From positions 1 to 13,182 of the forward strand of contig DHNJ01000105.1 of the NCBI GenBank assembly GCA_002409445.1: 13,182 nt of DNA, written 5' to 3'. The notes below the pieces were generated by a model that ran no database searches, was not told where the DNA came from, and worked only from the letters and a program-made list of their open reading frames with translations. Position numbers and translations under genes: made by a program. Shown here in pieces: positions 6,812-13,013 of this stretch (its first letter is position 1; each line of letters begins with the position of its first letter). Origin of the DNA: Armatimonadetes bacterium UBA5419 (GTDB taxonomy: Bacteria > Armatimonadota > UBA10988).

Positions 6812-7466
6812 GGCGGCGCCGCCGGCGACGAGTGGGCCGCGACGTGGGCGTCGGCTGACCGGCGCCCAACGACGCCAGCAGCTGCTCGACCTCGCCCTCG
6901 AGCTGTTCGCTGAGCACGGCTTCGACGGCACCACCGTCCGCGACATCGCGACCGCCGCGAAGGTCACCGACGGCCTCATCTACCGCTACTTCGAGAGCAA
7001 GGAGGCCCTCCTGGCCGAAGTTGTCGGGCAGGCCCGCGAACGCATCCAACTCGTGCGGGCCGTGAACCTCGACCAGCCCGTCGAGCACATCATGCGCGAC
7101 CTGCTGACCGCCTTCGCCCAGGGCGTGCGCGACAACCTAACCCTCGTCGAGCTGCTGCGGCTCGAGTTCCGGCGGCCCGCGGCGGCCCGGCCGCTCGCCA
7201 ACCTGCACGAGGAGGTCCTCGTCACACTCGCCGGGCTCTTCGACAGCCTCATCGAGCGCGGCGCCATCGCCCCGCACGACACCGCCTGCGCCGCCCGGCT
7301 CGTCGCCGCCCTAGCCTACGGCTTCGCCGCCATCCACCGTAACCTCGACGACGACCAGTGGGCGGTCGCCCTGGAGCAGTTCTGCCCCTTCTGCGTCGGC
7401 GTCATCCTCTACGGCACGGCTTCCGGCGATGCCTCCGCCTGCCCCATCGCCGCGCCCCAAACGTAA
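6804..7466 (+). CDS. TetR/AcrR-family transcriptional regulator
   Basis: 220 residues; ATG 6804 lies inside the end of the RND gene (ATGACTGA overlap), with GGAGG at 6793-6797 six bases upstream. After a basic, disordered N-terminus (1-20), the TetR_N DNA-binding domain runs from about 21 to 70: RRQQLLDLALELFAEHGF, the helix-turn-helix TVRDIATAAKVTDGLIYRYF (about 44-63) and the SKEALL cap. The rest is the helical ligand and dimer domain, which is not conserved between subfamilies. Co-transcription with the pump and the palindrome on the pump promoter (3439-3458) suggest an autoregulated repressor relieved by pump substrates. Near the C-terminus is a CPFC motif (C194, C197), with a further Cys at 213, unusual for this family and possibly redox- or metal-responsive. 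The effector is unknown. Confidence 0.9.
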   Translation: MTEAAPPATSGPRRGRRLTGAQRRQQLLDLALELFAEHGFDGTTVRDIATAAKVTDGLIYRYFESKEALLAEVVGQARERIQLVRAVNLDQPVEHIMRDLLTAFAQGVRDNLTLVELLRLEFRRPAAARPLANLHEEVLVTLAGLFDSLIERGAIAPHDTACAARLVAALAYGFAAIHRNLDDDQWAVALEQFCPFCVGVILYGTASGDASACPIAAPQT

Positions 7467-7496
7467 CATAGGGTAACACGCAGACAGCCGCACTTC

Positions 7497-7512
7497 GCCG
7501 CGCCTCCGCGGC
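7497..7512 (+). terminator. Possible weak terminator hairpin after tetR
   Basis: GCCGCG-CCTC-CGCGGC forms a 6-bp stem with a 4-base loop, 31 bp after the tetR stop and directly before the ffh -35. No T-run follows, so it would be a poor intrinsic terminator. In DNA this GC-rich it may be coincidental. Confidence 0.25.
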
Positions 7513-7541
7513 TTGACGCTAGCCCGCATGGCGCCTACACT
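7513..7541 (+). promoter_or_regulatory. Sigma70-type promoter of the ffh-rpsP operon
   Basis: TTGACG (7513-7518) and TACACT (7536-7541) are separated by exactly 17 bp, the best promoter match in this gap. The expected start is near 7548, leaving a leader of about 93 nucleotides before the ffh GTG. That leader holds a triple TTAC run at 7601-7614. It also has possible pairing of GACCGC (7560-7565) with GCGGTC (7589-7594). Confidence 0.65.
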
Positions 7542-7640
7542 TATGCTTCTTGGCCGGCCGACCGCCGCGCCCGTTGGTGTGTTGTGAAGCGGTCTTGAGT
7601 TTACCTTACTTTACGTTGCGATGAGAGCGGAGGATGAGCA

Positions 7641-8999
7641 GTGTTTGAGAGCCTGACCGAACGGCTGAACGGCCTGTTCGAGCGCTGGCGCAAGAAGGGT
7701 GTGCTGACCGAGGAGGATATCCAAGACTCCTTGCGTCAGATCCGCCGGGCACTGCTCGAGGCTGACGTCAACTTCCGGGTGGTCAAGGATTTCTGCGCGC
7801 GGGTCCGCGAGCGGGCTCAGGGCGAGCAGATCATGCATAGCCTGTCCGCTGGGCAGCAGATGGTCAAGGTGGTCCACACCGAGCTCGTCGCGCTGCTGAC
7901 GGGCGATGAGCCGGCCGAGCCCTGGACCCCGCCCACCGGCCGCCGCGCCGTACTACTGATGGTCGGCCTGAACGGCTCGGGTAAGACGACCCACTCAGCC
8001 AAGCTGGCCCAGCACTACCAGCGCGCGGGCCACAAGCCGCTGCTGGTCGCCACCGACGTCCACCGCCCGGCCGCTATCGAGCAGTTGATGCTCCTGGGCG
8101 AGCGAATCGGCGTGCCGGTCTTCCAGATGGGCGACCGCCTCGAGCCGGTCGACATCGCCAAGGCGGCCATGGCCGCCGCCACGCGCGACGGCAACGACCT
8201 GATCATCATCGACACCGCCGGCCGCCTACATGTCGACGCGGGCCTGATGGCCGAGCTAAAGACCTTGCGCGACGGGGTCGAGCCGGACCAGACCTGGCTC
8301 GTGCTCGACGCGATGACCGGTCAGGACGCGGTCAACGTCGCCGAACAGTTTGAAGAGGCGATCGGCGTTGACGGGTACATCCTCTCGAAGATGGACTCGG
8401 ACGCGCGCGGCGGCGCGGCGCTCAGCATCCGCGCGGTCACCGGCGAGCCGATCCGCTTCATCGGTACCGGCGAGAAGGTCGGCGACCTCGAGGAGTTCAT
8501 CCCCGACCGCATCGCCCAGCGCATCCTGGGTATGGGCGACGTGCTGACGCTGATCGAACGCGCTGAGCGCAACATCGACCAGCAGACCGCCCGCGACCTC
8601 GAAGCCCGCCTGCGCAACAAGCAGTTCGACCTCGAGGACTTCCGCCTCCAGCTCCAGCAGGTCCACCACCTCGGTCCCCTCGACCAGGTCCTGGGCATGT
8701 TGCCGGGCATGGGTCAAGCGATGGCCCAGGGGCAGATGCAGGTCGACGAGAGCAAGCTGGGGCGGATGGAGGCGATCCTCTCGTCGATGACCAGTGAGGA
8801 GCGCCGCCGCCCGGAGCTGATCCGCACCTCCCGCCGCCGGCGCATCGCCGCAGGTAGCGGCACCAGCTCGCGCGAGGTCAGCGAGCTGCTCAAGCAATTC
8901 AAGCAGATGAAGACCATGTTCGCCCAGTTCAGCGACATGGAGAAATCCAAGCGGGGCCGCCGCGCCCTGGAGCGTATGTTCTCTCGAGGAGGTAGATAA
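7641..8999 (+). CDS. ffh: Signal recognition particle protein Ffh (SRP54 GTPase)
   Basis: 452 residues, GTG start with GGAGGA (7629-7634) six bases upstream. Ffh binds 4.5S/SRP RNA and signal sequences of nascent membrane proteins, and docks with FtsY. The N domain covers about 1-95 and the GTPase G domain about 96-300: G1 GLNGSGKTT (109-117), DVHRPAA (139-145), G3 DTAGR (191-195), G4 SKMD (249-252) followed by DARGGAALS, and GTGEK (275-279). The methionine-rich M domain (about 325-452) carries the finger-loop region LGMLPGM and the RNA-binding SRRRRIAAGSGTS, ending LLKQFKQMKTM. The M domain proves this is Ffh and not FtsY. Odd points: Asn111 where Ffh normally has Gln, His118 where Thr is usual, and SKMD in place of TKLD. 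It is the first gene of the ribosome and secretion operon; its stop overlaps the rpsP start by one base (TAATG). Confidence 0.97.
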   Translation: MFESLTERLNGLFERWRKKGVLTEEDIQDSLRQIRRALLEADVNFRVVKDFCARVRERAQGEQIMHSLSAGQQMVKVVHTELVALLTGDEPAEPWTPPTGRRAVLLMVGLNGSGKTTHSAKLAQHYQRAGHKPLLVATDVHRPAAIEQLMLLGERIGVPVFQMGDRLEPVDIAKAAMAAATRDGNDLIIIDTAGRLHVDAGLMAELKTLRDGVEPDQTWLVLDAMTGQDAVNVAEQFEEAIGVDGYILSKMDSDARGGAALSIRAVTGEPIRFIGTGEKVGDLEEFIPDRIAQRILGMGDVLTLIERAERNIDQQTARDLEARLRNKQFDLEDFRLQLQQVHHLGPLDQVLGMLPGMGQAMAQGQMQVDESKLGRMEAILSSMTSEERRRPELIRTSRRRRIAAGSGTSSREVSELLKQFKQMKTMFAQFSDMEKSKRGRRALERMFSRGGR

Positions 9000-9331
9000 T
9001 GCCGGTCAAGATCCGGTTGCGCCGCACGGGCGCGAAGCATCAGCCGTCGTACCGCATCGTGGTCGCCGATTCGCGCTCGCCGCGCGATGGGCGGTTCATC
9101 GAGATCATCGGGCACTACAACCCGCGCCACGCCGAAGGCGGCGAGGCCGAGCTGTACATCAACCCCGACCGCGCCCTGCACTGGTTGTCCTCCGGGGCCC
9201 AGCCGTCGGAGACCGCGCGCTCGCTGCTCCGCCGCGCCAAGTTGCTGCACATCTATCACGATCAGCAGCACGGCATCGACGTCGAGGAGCGGGTCGCCCA
9301 GCTGCGCCGGCCGAGCGCCGACGAGGTCTGA
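8999..9331 (+). CDS. rpsP: 30S ribosomal protein S16
   Basis: 110 residues; ATG 8999 overlaps the ffh stop, and AGGAGG (8987-8992) lies within the ffh 3' end, six bases away, so translation is coupled. The N-terminus MPVKIRLRRTGAKHQPSYRI and the following VVADSRSPRDGRFIEIIGHYNP are the S16 signature. YINPDRALHWLSSGAQPSETARSLL completes the conserved core (about 1-85). S16 binds 16S rRNA in the 5'/platform region and stabilises 30S assembly. The protein is about 20 residues longer than the usual 80-90, with a charged C-terminal tail (LLHIYHDQQHGIDVEER and on), as seen in several phyla. Upstream of khpA and rimM as in Gram-positive and many diderm genomes. Confidence 0.97.
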   Translation: MPVKIRLRRTGAKHQPSYRIVVADSRSPRDGRFIEIIGHYNPRHAEGGEAELYINPDRALHWLSSGAQPSETARSLLRRAKLLHIYHDQQHGIDVEERVAQLRRPSADEV

Positions 9332-9355
9332 GCCCTGCGCCTGGGAGGCTGAGCT

Positions 9356-9601
9356 ATGGCCGAGCCACGAATCGCCGAGTTGTTGGACTACATCGTCCGC
9401 CACCTGGTCGACGATCCCGACGCGGTCGAGATCGCCGAGAAGCCGGGCCGCCGCGTGACGGTCTATGAGATCTCTTGTGCCCAGAGTGACTGGGGCAAGG
9501 TGATCGGCCGCGAAGGCCGCATCGCCAACGCCATCCGCACCTTGGCCAAGGCCGCGGCCACGCCCACTGGCGAGCACGTCGCGGTCGAGATCATGACCTA
9601 G
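9356..9601 (+). CDS. khpA: KhpA, single-KH-domain RNA-binding protein
   Basis: 81 residues, ATG with GGGAGG (9343-9348) seven bases upstream. The protein is a single type-II KH domain: RIAELLDYIVRHLVDDPDAV leads into strand VTVYEISCA, then the GxxG loop in KVIGREGRIANAIRTL (about 48-63), which grips single-stranded RNA, and a final strand VAVEIM. This is the YlqC/KhpA family. In Firmicutes and other groups it pairs with KhpB (Jag/EloR) and influences cell division and RNA stability; no khpB is in the window. Its place between rpsP and rimM is the standard one for the family. Confidence 0.93.
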   Translation: MAEPRIAELLDYIVRHLVDDPDAVEIAEKPGRRVTVYEISCAQSDWGKVIGREGRIANAIRTLAKAAATPTGEHVAVEIMT

Positions 9602-9608
9602 TCTGACC

Positions 9609-10154
9609 ATGCCCGAGCAGCGTGACTGGTTGGTCCGCGGCGTGGTCCGCGGGGTCCACGGGGTCCGGGGACTGCTTAAGGTGCGCCTCTCGACCGACTT
9701 TCCGGAGCGCGTCCTCGAGGCCACCGAACTGACCCTGCGCTACCCCGACGGCCGCATCGAGCCGCACCGCGTGGAGCGGATCACCGCCTACCGCGAAGGT
9801 GTGTTGCTCAAGCTGGCCGGAGTCGACGACCGCAATGCGGCCGAGGCGTTCCGCGGGGTCGAGCTGGTCGCCGCAGTCGATGAGCTGCCGCCCCTGGGGC
9901 CCAACGAGAACTACTGGCACGAGCTGGTCGGCTTGCGCGTGGTCTGCGAGGACGGGACCGAAGTGGGCACCATCGCCGAGATCCTGCGCACGGGCAGCAA
10001 CGAGGTCTACGTGACCGAAGTGCCCTCGGCGACCGGCCGGAGCACCCGCCCCGGACCGCTGATCCCGGCCATCCCCGAGGTCGTGCTGAAGGTCGACCCG
10101 GCCGCCGGTGTGGTCACCATCCGGCCCCTGCCCGGCCTGTTGGACGAGGACTGA
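9609..10154 (+). CDS. rimM: Ribosome maturation factor RimM
   Basis: 181 residues; ATG 9609 comes 7 bases after the khpA stop. No Shine-Dalgarno is visible in front of it, so it probably depends on coupling to khpA translation. RimM assists 30S head assembly and binds S19 and helix 31/33b of 16S rRNA. The N-terminal RimM barrel (about 5-92) has RGVVRGVHGVRGLLKV and LAGVDDRNAAEAFRGVEL. The PRC-barrel domain (about 104-178) has YWHELVGLRVV, GSNEVYVT, LIPAIPEVVLKVD and the closing PLPGLL, all typical. A short insertion rich in Ser, Thr, Gly, Arg and Pro lies before LIPAIP (SATGRSTRPGP). The downstream trmD follows after 7 bases, as in most bacteria. Confidence 0.96.
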   Translation: MPEQRDWLVRGVVRGVHGVRGLLKVRLSTDFPERVLEATELTLRYPDGRIEPHRVERITAYREGVLLKLAGVDDRNAAEAFRGVELVAAVDELPPLGPNENYWHELVGLRVVCEDGTEVGTIAEILRTGSNEVYVTEVPSATGRSTRPGPLIPAIPEVVLKVDPAAGVVTIRPLPGLLDED

Positions 10155-10161
10155 GAGAGCT

Positions 10162-10887
10162 ATGCGTTGCGAGGTAGTCACCGCCGCGCCCGAAGTACTG
10201 TCGGGCTGGAGCCAGACCTCGATGATCGGTCGAGGTCAGGCCGCGGGGGCGCTCGAGGTCGTCTGCTGGGACGTACGCGAGTACGGGCTCGGCAGCTACG
10301 GCGCGATCGACGACTACCCGTATGGCGGCGGTGCGGGCATGCTGTTGCGGCCCGAGCCGCTGGCGGCCGCGATTGAGGCGGCCGTGGCGGCTGACCCGCG
10401 GCCCGCGCGCACGCTTCTGCTCTGCCCGCAGGGCGAGGTCTTCAGCCAGACCAAGGCCCGCGAGCTGGCCGACTGCGAGCGGCTGGTCCTGGTCTGTGGG
10501 CGGTACGAAGGGCTGGACGAGCGGGTCCGCGAGGCCCTGATCGACGAGGAGATCTCGGTCGGGGACTATGTGTTGACCGGCGGTGAGCTGGCCGCGATGG
10601 TCGTCATCGAGGCCACAGCGCGCCTGCAGCCGGGGGTCCTGGGCGACCTGGAGTCGACGAGCGAGGAGTCGCATAGCGAGCCGCTACTGGAGTATCCCCA
10701 GTACACGCGGCCGGCGGTGTGGCGGGGCCACGAAGTCCCCGAGGTGCTGCTCGCCGGGCACCACGAACGAGTCCGCCTCTGGCGGAGGCAAGAGCAATTG
10801 CGTCGCACATTGGAGCGTCGGCCCGACCTGGCCGCCCACTGGCGACCGAGCGAGGAAGACCGGCGCCTGTTGGCGCGGATAGTGTGA
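10162..10887 (+). CDS. trmD: tRNA (guanine(37)-N1)-methyltransferase TrmD
   Basis: 241 residues; ATG 10162, seven bases after rimM with only a weak GAGAGAG ahead. The frame is open further upstream, but the first methionine matching the family N-terminus (MRCEVVTAAPEVL) is here. TrmD methylates G37 next to the anticodon with SAM, preventing +1 frameshifts. The SPOUT trefoil-knot motifs are intact: DDYPYGGGAGM, LLCPQGEVFSQ, CGRYEGLDERV and EISVGDYVLTGGELA. R154 (ARLQPGVLG) matches the catalytic Arg154 of Haemophilus TrmD. The next motif is odd: the family EDSF at 168-171 is EESH here, so catalytic Asp169 is replaced by Glu169, and the Gly usually at 174 is Pro. The C-terminal tRNA-binding part (LLEYPQYTRPAVWRG, then VLLAGHHERVRLWR) is normal. 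Confidence 0.96.
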   Translation: MRCEVVTAAPEVLSGWSQTSMIGRGQAAGALEVVCWDVREYGLGSYGAIDDYPYGGGAGMLLRPEPLAAAIEAAVAADPRPARTLLLCPQGEVFSQTKARELADCERLVLVCGRYEGLDERVREALIDEEISVGDYVLTGGELAAMVVIEATARLQPGVLGDLESTSEESHSEPLLEYPQYTRPAVWRGHEVPEVLLAGHHERVRLWRRQEQLRRTLERRPDLAAHWRPSEEDRRLLARIV

Positions 10888-10894
10888 GGAAACC

Positions 10895-11281
10895 ATGAAT
10901 AAGAGCCTGATCAAGCATGTCGAAGCGCTCAACAGCGCCGAGCTGAACATCAACCCCGAGTTGATCCCGCCGTTCAATGTCGGCGACACCCTGCGCATCG
11001 AGATCGAGGTCACGGAGGGTCAGCGCGTGCGCAACCAGCCGTTCCAGGGCGTGGTCATCCGCCGCAACGGCGGCGGCCAGGCCGCGACCTTCACCCTGCG
11101 CCGCGTCGCCTCTGGTGTCGGTGTCGAGCGCACCTTCCCGCTGCTGAGCCCCAAGATCAAGTCGATCTCGGTCGTCCGCCGCGGTAAGGTCCGCCGCGCC
11201 CGGCTCTACTACCTGCGCGAGAAGATCGGCCGCGCCGGCCGCATCAAGGAAGCTGACCGCGAGCGCTCCACGACCAGCTAG
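10895..11281 (+). CDS. rplS: 50S ribosomal protein L19
   Basis: 128 residues; ATG 10895, with GAGGA at 10886-10890 overlapping the trmD stop. L19 sits at the interface of the 30S and 50S subunits. The core signature is clear: PPFNVGDTLRIEIEV, EGQRVRNQPFQGVVIRRNGG, FTLRRVASGVGVERTFPLLS, IKSISVVRRGKVRRARLYYL and the basic end LREKIGRAGRIKEADRER. Length fits the family (about 110-130). It is the last ribosome-related gene of the operon and is followed by two hairpins. Confidence 0.97.
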   Translation: MNKSLIKHVEALNSAELNINPELIPPFNVGDTLRIEIEVTEGQRVRNQPFQGVVIRRNGGGQAATFTLRRVASGVGVERTFPLLSPKIKSISVVRRGKVRRARLYYLREKIGRAGRIKEADRERSTTS

Positions 11282-11291
11282 TCCGCCGCTC

Positions 11292-11305
11292 GTGACCCTG
11301 GTCAC
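11292..11305 (+). repeat. Small perfect hairpin downstream of rplS
   Basis: GTGACC-CT-GGTCAC is a perfect 6-2-6 palindrome beginning 11 bases after the rplS stop. It lies just upstream of the larger hairpin at 11308-11344. It may protect the 3' end of the transcript, act as an operator, or be part of a tandem attenuator. Confidence 0.5.
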
Positions 11306-11307
11306 AT

Positions 11308-11344
11308 CCGGCCGGCCCCGAGGCACCTCCCTCGGGCCGGCCGG
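11308..11344 (+). terminator. Strong GC hairpin between rplS and the signal peptidase genes
   Basis: The left arm (11308-11323) and right arm (11330-11344) pair over 15 bp of almost pure G/C, with a single bulged C in the run at 11316-11319 and a 6-base loop (11324-11329). There is no T-run after it (TCCCTGCATGG). It is therefore either a Rho-independent-like terminator without the U-tract, an attenuator that partly isolates the signal peptidase genes, or a processing and stability element. Confidence 0.6.
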
Positions 11345-11378
11345 TCCCTGCATGGCCAGCCTACCGGAGACCTAGCCC

Positions 11379-12194
11379 GTGGAGTGGGGACAGCTGTTCA
11401 CCGAACGGAGCACCCAGCTCGTCCTGGGTGCGGTCGCCCTGCTCGTGCTGATGCGCGTGCTCCTGCCCTTCACCGCCGCGGACACCCCGCTCGGCCGGCT
11501 CATCCTCTGGTTCTGGAGCCCCGAGGCGCGCACCGGCGCGGTCGACGAACCCCTGCGCCGCGCCACGCTGCGCAACATGGACGCCACCCTGCTCGCCTTG
11601 GTCGTCGTCCTCGGCGTCGTCCGCCCGCTGGTGCTCAGCGCCTACTACATCCCCTCCCAGTCCATGGAGCCGACCCTCTACGGCCGCAAGATGGTCCACC
11701 AACTCTCCGGCACCCAACGCGCCACGGGCCAGGGCTCGCCGCGCATGGACCGCGTCCTGGTCAACCGCTACGTCTATCACCTGCGCGACCCCCAACGCGG
11801 CGAGATCGTCGTCTTCCTGCCGCCGGCCAGCGCCATGCCGGGCCAGCGCCGCGAGGCGTTCGTCAAGCGCCTGATCGGCCTCCCGGGCGACATCGTCCAG
11901 GTCCGCGACCACCACGCCTGGGTCAACGGCCACCCACTCGACGAGCCGTACCTCCCCCGCTTCGTCGAGTACAGCCGCGGCCCGCTGCGCAACTTCGGGC
12001 CGTTCACCGTGCCCGCCGGCGAGTATCTCTTCCTCGGCGATAACCGCGCCAATTCCGCCGACTCTCGCGCCTGGGGCACCGTCCCCCGCGCGGACCTCAT
12101 CGGGCGCGCCATGTGTACCTTCTGGCCGCTGGTCGCCCGCGACCCCGATCGGCCCGAAGCTCGCCCCACTTTCGGCCCGCGCCTGTTAGGCTGA
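11379..12194 (+). CDS. lepB: Signal peptidase I (first of two)
   Basis: 271 residues; GTG 11379 with GGAGA (11366-11370) eight bases upstream. It cleaves Sec and Tat signal peptides on the periplasmic face of the inner membrane. Hydrophobic segments at about 13-31 and 70-90 anchor it; the second runs straight into box B, IPSQSMEPTLYG, with catalytic Ser95. Box D, FVKRLIGLPGD, carries the general base Lys163. Box C/D context (DRVLVNRYVY, RGEIVVF) and box E GDNRANSADSRAWG (220-233) are complete, so the enzyme should be active. Between box B and DRVLVN it has about 15 more residues than its neighbour (KMVHQLSGTQRATGQGS region). Its stop overlaps the next gene start (TGATG). The two proteins are clear paralogues. 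Confidence 0.95.
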   Translation: MEWGQLFTERSTQLVLGAVALLVLMRVLLPFTAADTPLGRLILWFWSPEARTGAVDEPLRRATLRNMDATLLALVVVLGVVRPLVLSAYYIPSQSMEPTLYGRKMVHQLSGTQRATGQGSPRMDRVLVNRYVYHLRDPQRGEIVVFLPPASAMPGQRREAFVKRLIGLPGDIVQVRDHHAWVNGHPLDEPYLPRFVEYSRGPLRNFGPFTVPAGEYLFLGDNRANSADSRAWGTVPRADLIGRAMCTFWPLVARDPDRPEARPTFGPRLLG

Positions 12195-12979
12195 TGTCCA
12201 TGTCCGACTGGCAAGCGCTCCTGGCCGAACCGACCACCCGCATCGTCCTCTGGCTGATCGCCGGCATGGTCGTCATGCGCGTGCTGCTGCCGCTGGTCAG
12301 CCCGCGGTCGGCGTTGGGCCGGCTGATCCTCTGGTTCTGGCACCCCGATGCGCGCCGCGCCGACGGCCAGGTCGATGACGACCTGCGCCGGACCACGCTG
12401 CGTAACATGGACAGCACGCTGATCGCCCTGCTACTGGTCTTCGCCGTGGTCCGCCCGTTCGTCCTCGGTGCCTACTACATCCCCTCGGCCAGCATGGAGC
12501 CGACCATCTACGGCGAGCCGCGCGGCCGCCAGGACCGGGTCCTGGTCAACAAGTACGTCTACCGCCTGCGCGCGCCCCGCCGCGGCGAAATCATCGTCTT
12601 CCGCGCCCCACTCGAAGCCACCGGCGGGCCCGTCCAGCAGGACTTCATCAAGCGCCTCATCGGCCTGCCCGGTGACACTGTCCAGGTCCGCGACCACCGC
12701 GCCTATGTCAACGGCGAACCGCTGGCCGAGCCGTACCTGCCCGCCGACCTGGCCGATGCCTCGACCCGCCTGGCCAACTGGGGGCCGCGGCAGGTGCCCG
12801 CGGGCCACTACTTCGTCATGGGCGACAACCGCGACAACTCAGCCGACTCGCGCGCCTGGGGCTTTGTCCCGGCCTACGACGTCCACGGCCGGGCGATGTG
12901 CGTCTTCTGGCCGCCGGTCGCCGGTAATCCACTCGATCCCGCCGCAGGGCCGCAGTTCACCCTCCGCCTGCTGCGGTAG
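12194..12979 (+). CDS. lepB: Signal peptidase I (second of two)
   Basis: 261 residues from ATG 12194, which overlaps the preceding stop (TGATG). A second ATG at 12200, six bases later, has the better spacing from AGG at 12188-12190 and aligns with the paralogue's start, so either may be used. The frame also extends upstream to 12113, inside the first lepB, but that extra part is not family-like. Hydrophobic segments lie at about 17-33 and 75-93. Catalytic residues are Ser100 in IPSASMEPTIYG and Lys153 in FIKRLIGLPGD; box E is GDNRDNSADSRAWG. It keeps long near-identical blocks with the first copy (TLRNMD, ALG.AYYIPS, DRVLVN.YVY.LR, HGRAMC.FWP), which points to tandem duplication. Division of labour between the copies is unknown. 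Confidence 0.95.
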   Translation: MSMSDWQALLAEPTTRIVLWLIAGMVVMRVLLPLVSPRSALGRLILWFWHPDARRADGQVDDDLRRTTLRNMDSTLIALLLVFAVVRPFVLGAYYIPSASMEPTIYGEPRGRQDRVLVNKYVYRLRAPRRGEIIVFRAPLEATGGPVQQDFIKRLIGLPGDTVQVRDHRAYVNGEPLAEPYLPADLADASTRLANWGPRQVPAGHYFVMGDNRDNSADSRAWGFVPAYDVHGRAMCVFWPPVAGNPLDPAAGPQFTLRLLR

Positions 12980-13013
12980 CGGCGCCGCACGTTTCGGGGT
13001 ATAGATCAGCGTG

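Noticed and set aside
6125..6979. Minus-strand open frame (284 codons) across the RND/tetR junction
   Set aside because: The product is rich in His, Asp, Glu and Gly as expected from reading membrane-protein codons backwards, and both plus-strand genes beneath it are certain.
7641..8999. FtsY as an identity for the SRP GTPase, because of the Asn in its P-loop
   Set aside because: The C-terminal methionine-rich M domain with SRRRRIAAGSGTS is specific to Ffh, and the gene is in the ffh position next to rpsP.
12113..12193. Upstream start (12113) for the second signal peptidase
   Set aside because: It lies inside the first lepB and adds an Arg/Pro-rich stretch unlike the family; ATG 12194 or 12200 fits the paralogue's N-terminus.
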